In this document: positions 1-8,531 of the stretch, one piece after another | Position numbering within the stretch: position 1 is the first letter of the stretch | Layout of the letters: each line of letters starts with the position of its first letter | Source of the DNA: JANQPA01 sp964548175 | Lineage (GTDB): Bacteria; Bacteroidota; Bacteroidia; Chitinophagales; Saprospiraceae | Direction of reading: 5' to 3' | Assembly (NCBI GenBank): GCA_964548175.1 | Contig: CAZJQS010000009.1 | Span: 58,537-122,536 of the forward strand | Length of the DNA: 64,000 nucleotides | Position numbers and translations under genes: made by a program | Notes under the pieces: generated by a model | The model's database searches: none | What the model saw: only the letters and a program-made list of their open reading frames with translations | What the model was told of the DNA's origin: nothing

Positions 1-1084
1 TCTGTGCGTCTTTCCAGGGCTCATCAAAGGCCTGGAAATAAAAGCAGGCGACACTTTCTTTCCCCGTCCATTCGCGCATTAGCTGATAATAGAGCGCTTC
101 CTTGTATTCGTCGGTCGCTCTGGAGCCTTCCGGGCCGTAATGTTCATTGGAGGAAGAAGCCCAGCCCGTTTCGCCTATGTGCATGAGCTTTTCAATACCC
201 AAGCCATTGATGTAATCGGCTACGCTTTGATATTGCGCTATGGCGTAATCTCGGGCTCTTTCCATGGCCTTATCGATCTTTTCCCGGTCAGACAGCTCTG
301 CTTCTGCTGGGAGTATGCCCCAGAAATTGGGATTGTAATGGGTGTCGTGCATGGGATAGGTATGGAGGGAAATATAATCCACGGCCTTGATCAATGCTTC
401 CAGATCCTCGACATGGTATTCGGCGCCACCGCCACCCCAGGAAGCGAAATTGTCGGAACTGGTAATCCAAAGCTCCTCAGGCAATTCCCCATTGGCTTTC
501 ATTTCCTGTAAGTGATTAACCCATCTGAGGATAACCCCGGGCTGAACGTAATAAGCCGCCGCCCATTTGACCATCGCTTCATTTCCAACGGCGATGACCT
601 TAACAATATCAGGGTATTGCCTGGCCATTTCGACGGCTCTTTGGATCTCGGCGGCGTTGGCTTCCTCGTCTTCTCCATCATGATTGGGTTGGGCCGTAAA
701 GGCGTTTTCACAGTTGATCCAGGCTCCGAGCATGACGTACATCTCAAAGTCCGGGTCTTCGTTTTTTAACTGCCGGATCGCCTTCAGCACATTGGAGGCA
801 TGCTTCAGCTTGGTGTTGTAGGTCCGCAATATTTTTACATTCATTGCGGACAGTATTTTCATATCCTCTTTTAACTGCTCTACTGTGGGTTGAATGTCGC
901 GGGATTTTTCGCGATATCCTCCGTATGAAATAGCCAGGTAATCCGGATTACCTAAAATATCTTCAGCTGTCATGGCATTCTGTTCTTTCACAGTTTTTTC
1001 CTCTTGATTAGTTGTAATGGGATTACATGAAAAGCCGGCTAGGAGCACCATTAGAATAAGCACTGTTTTCATCGTTGCTTTCAT
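1..1084 (-). CDS. GH17 beta-1,3-glucanase-like lipoprotein (C-terminus cut by window edge)
   Basis: About 361 residues are visible; the reading frame stays open to base 1, so the C-terminus lies outside the window. The N-terminus is a short hydrophobic signal ending in a lipobox (AGFSC), which suggests a lipid-anchored periplasmic or surface enzyme. A GNEA segment (putative acid/base Glu) and, near the visible end, GETGWASS closely resemble the two catalytic-glutamate motifs of glycoside hydrolase family 17, whose members cleave or transglycosylate beta-1,3-glucans. The start is taken at 1084; a second in-frame ATG at 1072 would give an equally good signal peptide. It is the last visible gene of the minus-strand glucan operon, 54 bp after the phosphorylase gene. 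Family assignment is good; the exact activity (endo-glucanase versus transglucosylase) is not visible. Confidence 0.82.
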   Translation of the reverse strand, partial: MKATMKTVLILMVLLAGFSCNPITTNQEEKTVKEQNAMTAEDILGNPDYLAISYGGYREKSRDIQPTVEQLKEDMKILSAMNVKILRTYNTKLKHASNVLKAIRQLKNEDPDFEMYVMLGAWINCENAFTAQPNHDGEDEEANAAEIQRAVEMARQYPDIVKVIAVGNEAMVKWAAAYYVQPGVILRWVNHLQEMKANGELPEELWITSSDNFASWGGGGAEYHVEDLEALIKAVDYISLHTYPMHDTHYNPNFWGILPAEAELSDREKIDKAMERARDYAIAQYQSVADYINGLGIEKLMHIGETGWASSSNEHYGPEGSRATDEYKEALYYQLMREWTGKESVACFYFQAFDEPWKDAQ

Positions 1085-1138
1085 TGCGTGGTGGTTTTGG
1101 TTAAAAAAGGCGTCTGGATCGCATCACTTCCGGTTTGT

Positions 1139-4100
1139 TTATTTTAAGATGTTCTCTTTAAGTCGAACCTTCACCTGGGTGACATCTCCGCTTCTTTCGA
1201 AAATAGCGCGGCTGGATGCCGGATCCAGCGTCCAGGAATCGGAGATCGAAACCGTTTGATCTTTTTTCCTCACCTCTATGCTGTCTTCTGCAGCAAGCTG
1301 GTATACCACAGGAACCTGACCATAGGTAAATCCCAGCGAACCTGGTTCCAGAGAAAGCGATCGCTCCTGACCGTGAATATCCACATATTTAAAAACGGCT
1401 GATTCTGTAAGAAACTCTTCTTTTCTCAACAAGTGCGGTTGGAAACTTAGCTGACCGTTTCGGATCACTACCCCCAATTCTCCAAACCTGCTTAAAATAT
1501 CTTCTTTCACCTGTCCGGTCATCCCGGGCTGCTGCGCCCCCTTGCCCGCCGGCGTATGCGAATATGGATCGGTAGGAAAGGCACCATAAAGTGAGGGCGG
1601 CTTGTGTACCCCGATGCCGGCATTGATCTCGTAATAATGCTCCAGCAATCGACCGATCACTTCCTCGCTTTCCTGCTCTTCAATGGCTTTTAAGCAACAC
1701 TCCTGAACCGCCAGTTGAAGCTTCGAAACCATATGCCAGTAAATGGAACCCAGGCCTTCATAACCGTAAAAAGTGCCCGAACGGCCGGTGAAGGATTTGT
1801 GGTTGAAGACTTCTTCAAAGATCTCCAATACCAGATCGGCATCTTTTTCCACCAGAGGTGCATAGCCGGCTAGGGAAAGATCCTCCAGCGCTTGCCTGAG
1901 ATCATTGGCATTTTTAAAACTACCGTTAAAATGGTAACGGCCTTCCACATCTTTTTCAATGATTGCCTTATTTCCCGCTTCCAGTAACCGGCTTAGCAAA
2001 GCTGATTTCCTGACTGATGATTCCGGGATGTTGTTTTTTTCCCTAAAGCCGGGCAATTCCTTATTGGGATAGAGCAAATAACTGTATTGATCCGGTCTGA
2101 ATAACGCGCTTTGTTTCAAAGCGTCTAAAACCTGCAGGGCTTCCCGGGACGACAAATAGCCCGAACTCAACACAGCTACCTGTCCTTCCAGCATCTCACT
2201 CAAATGAGAGAGGGAAATTTCGTCCTCGCCAGTAAGCGTCATTAAATTGTAGGCATGATATAAATGATCCGGTCTTTGATTGGCTGCTATCGAATGTTCC
2301 AGGTATTTTAAGCATAGCGCAGTAAAATCCTTTAAGCTATCCAAAGAAAGGGGCTGTTTTTTCCCAGAAAAGGCACGGTTATAGATCTGCGATCTGTAAT
2401 CGCTGCCGGCCTTTCCCAGACTATCCAGGATAGCCCTGGCCTTTTTTCCTTCGATCGGGCCGGACAACAGATGCCGATAGGCCTCCAGGGTTTTCAGAAC
2501 CTGTTCATAAAAAGGCGTCAGTTCTGAAGAGACCTGTATTTCTTTTTTCTCTGCTGTTTCTAAAACCGCTTTGAAAAAATTCAAAAATCGCCTCAGGTAG
2601 TACAAGGTCACCATAGACACCCCGTTCCCCACCAAAGCATTATTGGCGTCGTTCCATTCCGGCCGCTGGGTATTCATCCAGATACCGCCCTGTGGAATGA
2701 AATTGGACAGCTTGGCGAGCACCAGGGTCAATATTTTTTCGGTAAAATTTACCCGGTGAATGTGGCCCTCTCCATCTTGCAGCAGCGCCCCGTCTGCACC
2801 GATCTTTTCCCTTTTCTTGCGGATCCGTTCATCTGATTCGCGATCGAACTCGATCGTATCTTTAGGGTTTTTCAGGATGTCCGTATAGCTTTTTATCTTG
2901 TAGGGCACATTGGCATGTACAAAAATGGCTTCGTCAAAAAACCGTTCTAATTGCCCGGGATGGAATTTTTCCAAAAGCTCCAGCAGCTTCAACAGATAGA
3001 TGATCTGATGATCTCCCCAGTAACCGATGTAAGACCAGGGGTCGTCTGGTTCTATGGTCTCCCAGTCAAATCCCCCCTTGGTCACCCGGTAGGGATTATA
3101 ACCGTCGAAAGTAGTGGCGTTTAAAAACTTATGGATCGTGCTTTCTACAAATTCAGGGTAAGAAAACACCAGCGCTTCCCAATTCTGAAAAATATCCCGC
3201 CAGTTGCCCTCATAATCCAGGATCTTTGATCCGTCTACTTCACTGCGGGTGTTAATGGAAAAACGGTTCCAGGGCCTGCTGGGATCGCCATGCCTTCTAC
3301 TGAACTTGAGGGGCAGGTATTCTAGACAAAGCCTTTTGAAGTCCTTATCGTTGCTCTGCCCGGCGATCTCTTTCAGCTGAGCTAAGGAGAACGCATCAGG
3401 AAGTGCTTCTACATTGGAAAGGAAATTTTTAAAAACCTCTTTATTGGCTTTTGAAAGGTAGTCCTCAAAATCCCGTTTCTCAATCTTGTAGTGATGATCG
3501 AAGATCCCCCCGCGCATGATGTTGAACAGCACATTCGAAAAATGCCGGGCGTCTCTTAACGGATCCGCCGTTCGTTGAAGCCCATCTGCAGCCGCATTTA
3601 AGGCGACCAGGTTCTGCACCCCTCTTGCTATGTCTTCTTTTACCAGCAGAGCCAGCCCCTCTTCCTCCTGGATGGTTTGTGAAAGCCTGGCGACAGCGGC
3701 GTGGTTTTTGTTGACATCCGCTATGATCATCCATTCTTTTTCGGAACCAGAAGCCAGTTTAACATCGGTACAGATGAAATAAGCGCCTTTTTCGGCTTTG
3801 ACGTCCTCTTCTTCCGTAATGGGAAGGCCTTTTCTGAAGTCCCTTAATTGCAAAGAAGACAGTAAATATTTTGGCTGTTCAAAACCAAGCGACCAAACGA
3901 TATTGGCTTTTAAAGCCTCGCTGGGTTCGGCTTTATCCACAATGATCGCGCTTAACGCATAAATACCTAAACCCGTTGCTTTGTCCAGTTCGCTCCTCTT
4001 GTAGGCATCGACCAGATTACTGGACTGGTTTTGCAGAAAACTGCCCACGCCGGCAGGCAGAATGTTCTGAATGCCGTCCAAAACGGAAACCTGAAGATCC

Positions 4101-4585
4101 TGCTCGGCATGATTGATCAAGGTGGAGATTCGCACAAACCCATACACATCGCTGGAACTCCATTGATAACGGTAAGTCAAACCTAGATCATGATTGATCT
4201 CTTCAAATATGATCTTGTTGCCGTAAATGTTCTTGTACAAGTTTCTGCTAACCTTGTACATCCCGTCATATCTTTCTGAAAAGGGTTCCCAAAGTTGGGC
4301 CTTCCCTCCTTCTTCTTTTACAGAAAAAACAGACTTGCTGCCAGTGATATCGGCTGATTCCGTTATCTTATCGTCCGTATAATAAGGAAATAAAGCATAT
4401 TCCGCATTCTTCCGGCCTGCTGTCAATCCGCCGTTACTTGATATGAACATCCAGTGGTTGGAATCACTGACGATGCTCATAAAAAAAGGTCGCATCGCAT
4501 CGTAATCAGAGAGCTTCAAGTATCGTTCGTCCTCCAGTTCAACAAGATCCAGGGCAATGTTTTTTGTTGTTTCGACGACTTGCAT
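1139..4585 (-). CDS. Clan GH-Q glycoside phosphorylase, probably GH149-like beta-1,3-glucan phosphorylase
   Basis: This 1148-residue protein has no signal peptide and so should be cytoplasmic. Its size and its N-terminal region (SSNGGLTAGRKN followed by ALFPYYTDDK) resemble the large glycoside phosphorylases of clan GH-Q, in which GH149 and GH161 contain beta-1,3-glucan phosphorylases of about 1100 residues. These release glucose 1-phosphate from short beta-1,3-glucans. A conserved-looking YWGDHQ segment near residue 524 is a plausible place for the catalytic Asp. The context is strongly consistent: the gene lies between GH16 and GH17 genes, so it would finish oligosaccharides made by the secreted enzymes. 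The family call comes from memory of sequence character, not a search; GH161 or an uncharacterised GH94 relative are alternatives. The gap to the GH16 gene is 43 bp. Confidence 0.62.
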   Translation of the reverse strand: MQVVETTKNIALDLVELEDERYLKLSDYDAMRPFFMSIVSDSNHWMFISSNGGLTAGRKNAEYALFPYYTDDKITESADITGSKSVFSVKEEGGKAQLWEPFSERYDGMYKVSRNLYKNIYGNKIIFEEINHDLGLTYRYQWSSSDVYGFVRISTLINHAEQDLQVSVLDGIQNILPAGVGSFLQNQSSNLVDAYKRSELDKATGLGIYALSAIIVDKAEPSEALKANIVWSLGFEQPKYLLSSLQLRDFRKGLPITEEEDVKAEKGAYFICTDVKLASGSEKEWMIIADVNKNHAAVARLSQTIQEEEGLALLVKEDIARGVQNLVALNAAADGLQRTADPLRDARHFSNVLFNIMRGGIFDHHYKIEKRDFEDYLSKANKEVFKNFLSNVEALPDAFSLAQLKEIAGQSNDKDFKRLCLEYLPLKFSRRHGDPSRPWNRFSINTRSEVDGSKILDYEGNWRDIFQNWEALVFSYPEFVESTIHKFLNATTFDGYNPYRVTKGGFDWETIEPDDPWSYIGYWGDHQIIYLLKLLELLEKFHPGQLERFFDEAIFVHANVPYKIKSYTDILKNPKDTIEFDRESDERIRKKREKIGADGALLQDGEGHIHRVNFTEKILTLVLAKLSNFIPQGGIWMNTQRPEWNDANNALVGNGVSMVTLYYLRRFLNFFKAVLETAEKKEIQVSSELTPFYEQVLKTLEAYRHLLSGPIEGKKARAILDSLGKAGSDYRSQIYNRAFSGKKQPLSLDSLKDFTALCLKYLEHSIAANQRPDHLYHAYNLMTLTGEDEISLSHLSEMLEGQVAVLSSGYLSSREALQVLDALKQSALFRPDQYSYLLYPNKELPGFREKNNIPESSVRKSALLSRLLEAGNKAIIEKDVEGRYHFNGSFKNANDLRQALEDLSLAGYAPLVEKDADLVLEIFEEVFNHKSFTGRSGTFYGYEGLGSIYWHMVSKLQLAVQECCLKAIEEQESEEVIGRLLEHYYEINAGIGVHKPPSLYGAFPTDPYSHTPAGKGAQQPGMTGQVKEDILSRFGELGVVIRNGQLSFQPHLLRKEEFLTESAVFKYVDIHGQERSLSLEPGSLGFTYGQVPVVYQLAAEDSIEVRKKDQTVSISDSWTLDPASSRAIFERSGDVTQVKVRLKENILK

Positions 4586-4628
4586 GTATATGTTTTTAGA
4601 AAAAAGAATAATTTCTTCTTTTTGTATT

Positions 4629-5495
4629 TTACTGAGTGACCTCCCTGTATACCCTCACATAATCCACCAGCATGGTTTGCGGAAAAGGAGTCCCGGCAGT
4701 GGGAAAGCCGACAAAATTACCTCCTACTGCGACATTTAAGATCAGGAAAAAGGGATCATCGTACACCCACTCTCCAGGCACGTCTTCCGGCCGAATGCGA
4801 AAATAAAGCGTATCATCGACATAATAATCGATAAAATCTTCCCCCCATTCTATGGCAAAGAGGTGAAAATCGACGTCAAACCGGTCATTTTCAAAACCAA
4901 AAGTACTGGTCTCCGGATTGCCGCCGTAATAGCCCGGTCCATGTACGGAACCATGGATCAGATTGGGCTCCTGGCCTCTGTATTCTACTATATCGATCTC
5001 TCCGCATTGCGGCCATTCCACCACATCAATATCCGACCCCAACATCCAAAAGGCGGGCCATATTCCCGGCCCCCAAGGCATTTTGATGCGCGCCTCAAAA
5101 CGACCGTAGGCCTGGTCGAAAAGGCCTTTTGTGGTTATCCTGGCTGAAGTAAATCCCGCTCCGGCAAAACTCTCTGCAATAGCCGTGATCGCCAAATTGC
5201 CCTCACCATCCATGGCTACATTTTCGGGCCGGTCCGTGTAATACTGGAGTTCGGCATTTCCCCAGCCACAGCCCGCAGCTCTGTCACAACCGTTACCAAT
5301 GTCGTAGGTCCATTTAGCAGGATCCACCGCCTGTCCGGCAGGGCCGTCAAATTCGTCCTGCCAAACGAGCTGCCAATCGCGTTGCACAATCAAATTGTCA
5401 TCGTCTTCACAGCTTAAAACCGCCAGCGCCAGCAACAGTAAAAAAAAACCTCGGACGGACTGCTGCTGTACCTTTTTTTTATAGGAAAATTTCAT
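4629..5495 (-). CDS. GH16 endo-beta-1,3-glucanase (laminarinase) lipoprotein
   Basis: The 288-residue protein starts with a basic, hydrophobic signal ending in the lipobox AVLSC (Cys29) followed by acidic residues, a pattern often linked to surface export of Bacteroidota lipoproteins. The catalytic domain fills residues 40-288. It carries the GH16 signature GEIDIVE with nucleophile Glu166, Asp168 and acid/base Glu171; the one-residue insertion form EIDIVE is typical of laminarinases. WPAFW just upstream belongs to the substrate cleft. There is no additional CBM, so the enzyme is single-domain. It would hydrolyse internal beta-1,3 bonds in laminarin at the cell surface. It lies 35 bp downstream of the repeat lipoprotein gene and 43 bp upstream of the phosphorylase gene, clearly in one operon. 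Confidence 0.9.
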   Translation of the reverse strand: MKFSYKKKVQQQSVRGFFLLLLALAVLSCEDDDNLIVQRDWQLVWQDEFDGPAGQAVDPAKWTYDIGNGCDRAAGCGWGNAELQYYTDRPENVAMDGEGNLAITAIAESFAGAGFTSARITTKGLFDQAYGRFEARIKMPWGPGIWPAFWMLGSDIDVVEWPQCGEIDIVEYRGQEPNLIHGSVHGPGYYGGNPETSTFGFENDRFDVDFHLFAIEWGEDFIDYYVDDTLYFRIRPEDVPGEWVYDDPFFLILNVAVGGNFVGFPTAGTPFPQTMLVDYVRVYREVTQ

Positions 5496-5530
5496 GATCT
5501 TCTATTTTTATGCGTTACGCTTGTTGTTCC

Positions 5531-8515
5531 TTATTTATGAAAATATACATTATCTACATAGATGGTAGTCCCTCCCGTCGGTTGACCAACAAGTATATAC
5601 TGGGCTATATTAGACCGTGTGGTCAGGCCTGTAAAATCGCTTAGCGGAATATCATAGCTGACCCAGCCGCCCTGAGCAGGCGCCTCAAAATTGATCTGAT
5701 GCTCCACGTCATCCCCGCCGCCAAAGGCGCCGTCAGCACCGAAATCCACCAGCTTGATCCCGAAGAAAGTGAAATCAGCTGACCAGACGTCAAGACGAAA
5801 ATGAGTCATCTCCGAAGCGTCTACCGTAGTGGATACCGTTTCTATCCCTACAAAATCAAGACTGGAATACTTCTTCGTCGAGTTGCCGTCCACTTGAACA
5901 TCTTCAAAAACAGCAGCCGACCAGTCGGTTCGCCAGGTATCCACCGATACATCCGAATAGGCGTCGCTGAACAGGGAAATCACATCGGCTTCCTCTTCAG
6001 TCGGCGTCGGCGCCGCCTGGACAGGCTCAGTCAGTGGCTCCCCACCGCCTTCATCGTAGAAATAAAGATTGTCTATATAAACCGTGGTGGCGCCGCTCGG
6101 CTGTCCGACCAGTATGTACTGTGCTATATGCCCTTTGGTAACCAGGCCTGTAAAATCGCTTAGTGGAATATCATAGCTGACCCAGCTGCCCTGAGCAGGC
6201 ATCTCAAAATTGATCTGATGCTCCACGTCATCCCCGCCGCCAAAGGCGCCGTCAGCGCCGAAATCCACCAGCTTGATCCCGAAGAAAGTGAAATCAGCTG
6301 ACCAGGCATCCACATGAAGATGGGTCATAGCAGAAGCATCCACCGGATTGGATACCGTTTCTATCCCTACGAAATCAAGACTGGAATACTTCTTCGTCGG
6401 GTTGCCGTCCACTTGAACATCTTCAAAAACAGCAGCCGACCAGTCGGTTCGCCAGGTATCCACCGGTACATCCGAATAGGCGTCGCTGAACAGGGAGATC
6501 ACATCAGCTTCATTTTGTGTTGGTGCCGGCGCCGCTGCAACAGGCTCGGTTGGGCCCCCACCGGCTTCATCATTATAGAAATATACGTTATCCACGTAAA
6601 CGGTATTGGGATCCCCGGAAATGATCAGCTGAGCCAGATGTCCTCTCGTAGTAAGCCCGGAAAAATCAGACAAAGCCAGGTCAATGGCGACCCAGGTTTC
6701 AGTGGCCAGAGCCGGTGTTGTATTTGCATCAAGGGTCAGCTCGTGCTCTACATCGTCGCCTCCTCCGAAAGCGCCGTCGGCGCCAAAATCCACTAATTTG
6801 ATTCTGAAGACAGCCGGGATGGAAGTGGGATCGGGCGTCCAGATGTCCATGTGGAAGCGATTCATCCCGGAAGCATCCACTGTCTGAGAGGTAAACTCGA
6901 TTCCTGCAAAGGCCAGTCCTGTATAACGCTTTACATCGTCTCCGGCAATAGTAAGGTCTTCTACTTCCGCCTGATCCCAGATGGCGGACCAGGTGTCTAC
7001 CGGTACATCCTCGTAGACATTACTGTACAGGGAAACGACATTAGCGGCATCCGCAGTGGGAGCAGGAGCCGGCTCTTCGGGCTCGACTATTCCGGTGGAA
7101 CCGCTGTTATAATAATAGACGTTATCCACAAAGACGTTAGGTATATCTCCGGAAAGCACCAATTGGCCGATGTGCCCTCTATTGACCAGGCCTGTGAAAT
7201 TTGCCAGCGGAATATCCAGACTCACCCAGGATTCAGAGGAAAGGGTGGTCGCCGTAAAGGTCAATTCATGAGAGGAATCATCCCCACCGCCAAAACTTCC
7301 GTTGGGACCGAAATCCACCAGCAATACTTTAAAGGCTTTAGGAGGGTCTGTGGGATCAGGCGTCCAGATATCGATATGGAAATGGGTCATTGCTGAGGCG
7401 TCAATAGGAGAAGATTCGGTCAGGATACCCACAAAATTCAGTTTTTTATACCGCTTCACATCATCATCTCCTATCTTCACATCTGTTACTTCGGTTGTAG
7501 AGAATTCCCAGAAAGGATTCCAGGTGTCGACCGTAACATCCTGATAAGCGTTACTGAACATAGAGATCACGTTATCCGGATCAATCATTGGCGTGGGTGC
7601 AGGAGTCGGAGGCAGCAGCGGCTCCCCGGTAGAAAGCAAGGTAAGCGAACCGGCCGCATCGAGTTCTCCGATTTTGGCGGTAATAACGGCCCGGCCGGAA
7701 TCGATGACAGAGACCATTCCGGCTGCATTAACGGCAGCTACGGATGGATCGGAAGAAGAAAAAGTATAATAGCCCGGCGCCACTTCTATCCTTTGGTCTA
7801 CTCCCGTAGGCATATTAAAAGTAGCGAACAATCCATCAATATTAAATTTATCGGTGGTTTCCGCATTGACGACCTGATCCTGCGCTCCCAATATGGCAGG
7901 CTGGGGATGAGCAATAGTGCCCAGCTTTTCGAATTTCAACTCATCGATCCAGAAGGTGTAGCCCTTTCCGTCTTCCGGGGCTTCTGAATAATAAAACATA
8001 CCCCGTTCTCTGGTGAGTTTGGAAGGATCCGGGATTGGAATGATGTACTTTTGCCAGTTGGTGTTAACCTCTAAGCCTGCAATGGAGGCCGCATACCTGT
8101 TTTCGCCCAGATCATTACCAAACCCCACCACATCGATAGAAGCGGCTTTGGAAGCCCTGGCCCAGAAAGTCAGCGCGGTATAGCCGGATAAATCTCGTCC
8201 GACATCAGTGACAAAAGCTCCTCCGGCGTACTGTCCCAGCGGCTCTCCGGCATCGGGCACGGCAAACCTCATACTCGACTCTCCGGAATATTTAATTTCT
8301 CGATCGACATCAAAGGATCTGGTAAAAGAACCGGCAAAAGCTACGTAATTTAACCCTGAGCTAAAGCCGTCAATGAAGACATCCGCAATAGTGGGATAAG
8401 CGGCAGGCTCCAGTTCATCCAGGTCCCTTTCGGAACAGCTGTGAATGAAAAGGGCGAAGAATAGTGTTAAAAGCAGGAAAAATCCTGAACGGCTATATTT
8501 TACTTTAATTTTCAT
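5531..8515 (-). CDS. Surface lipoprotein with Ig-like domain and four carbohydrate-binding-like repeats
   Basis: The 994-residue protein has a signal peptide with lipobox FIHSC (Cys27). Residues about 45-200 look like a beta-sandwich of the CBM/galactose-binding type. Residues about 215-295 resemble a bacterial Ig-like (Big_2) domain, with a typical SDPSVAAV...G stretch. The rest is four repeats of roughly 150-175 residues, each starting near VISLFS-AY-DV-VDTW, containing KLVDFGADGAFGGGDD and ending in VYIDNVYFY. The last two repeats are almost identical in protein and DNA, with a 519-bp period. Acidic GGGDD turns suggest calcium or glycan binding. No catalytic motif was seen. Position between a glycosidase gene and a GH16 gene suggests a surface glycan-binding protein for the operon's beta-glucan. 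This function is inferred from context. Confidence 0.7.
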   Translation of the reverse strand: MKIKVKYSRSGFFLLLTLFFALFIHSCSERDLDELEPAAYPTIADVFIDGFSSGLNYVAFAGSFTRSFDVDREIKYSGESSMRFAVPDAGEPLGQYAGGAFVTDVGRDLSGYTALTFWARASKAASIDVVGFGNDLGENRYAASIAGLEVNTNWQKYIIPIPDPSKLTRERGMFYYSEAPEDGKGYTFWIDELKFEKLGTIAHPQPAILGAQDQVVNAETTDKFNIDGLFATFNMPTGVDQRIEVAPGYYTFSSSDPSVAAVNAAGMVSVIDSGRAVITAKIGELDAAGSLTLLSTGEPLLPPTPAPTPMIDPDNVISMFSNAYQDVTVDTWNPFWEFSTTEVTDVKIGDDDVKRYKKLNFVGILTESSPIDASAMTHFHIDIWTPDPTDPPKAFKVLLVDFGPNGSFGGGDDSSHELTFTATTLSSESWVSLDIPLANFTGLVNRGHIGQLVLSGDIPNVFVDNVYYYNSGSTGIVEPEEPAPAPTADAANVVSLYSNVYEDVPVDTWSAIWDQAEVEDLTIAGDDVKRYTGLAFAGIEFTSQTVDASGMNRFHMDIWTPDPTSIPAVFRIKLVDFGADGAFGGGDDVEHELTLDANTTPALATETWVAIDLALSDFSGLTTRGHLAQLIISGDPNTVYVDNVYFYNDEAGGGPTEPVAAAPAPTQNEADVISLFSDAYSDVPVDTWRTDWSAAVFEDVQVDGNPTKKYSSLDFVGIETVSNPVDASAMTHLHVDAWSADFTFFGIKLVDFGADGAFGGGDDVEHQINFEMPAQGSWVSYDIPLSDFTGLVTKGHIAQYILVGQPSGATTVYIDNLYFYDEGGGEPLTEPVQAAPTPTEEEADVISLFSDAYSDVSVDTWRTDWSAAVFEDVQVDGNSTKKYSSLDFVGIETVSTTVDASEMTHFRLDVWSADFTFFGIKLVDFGADGAFGGGDDVEHQINFEAPAQGGWVSYDIPLSDFTGLTTRSNIAQYILVGQPTGGTTIYVDNVYFHK
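5624..5994 (-). repeat. Direct repeat copy A (period 519 bp) inside the repeat lipoprotein gene
   Basis: This stretch matches 6143-6513 closely, with long identical runs and scattered substitutions. It encodes most of the fourth repeat of the lipoprotein. The 519-bp offset equals 173 codons, so the reading frame is kept. Synonymous sites are also largely conserved, which points to recent duplication or gene conversion. Confidence 0.85.
6143..6513 (-). repeat. Direct repeat copy B (period 519 bp) inside the repeat lipoprotein gene
   Basis: Partner of 5624-5994; it encodes most of the third repeat of the lipoprotein. The two earlier repeats in the protein (encoded about 6600-7570) are recognisably homologous but much more diverged at the DNA level. 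Confidence 0.85.
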
Positions 8516-8531
8516 TTTACTCTTATTGACT

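Noticed and set aside
140..511. 123-residue plus-strand open frame near the left edge
   Set aside because: It is antisense to the GH17 gene, which has a lipoprotein signal and both catalytic-Glu motifs in the opposite strand.
6314..7396. Plus-strand open frames of 120-181 residues with repeated sequence
   Set aside because: They are mirror images of the repeat lipoprotein gene; their similarity to each other comes from its repeats.
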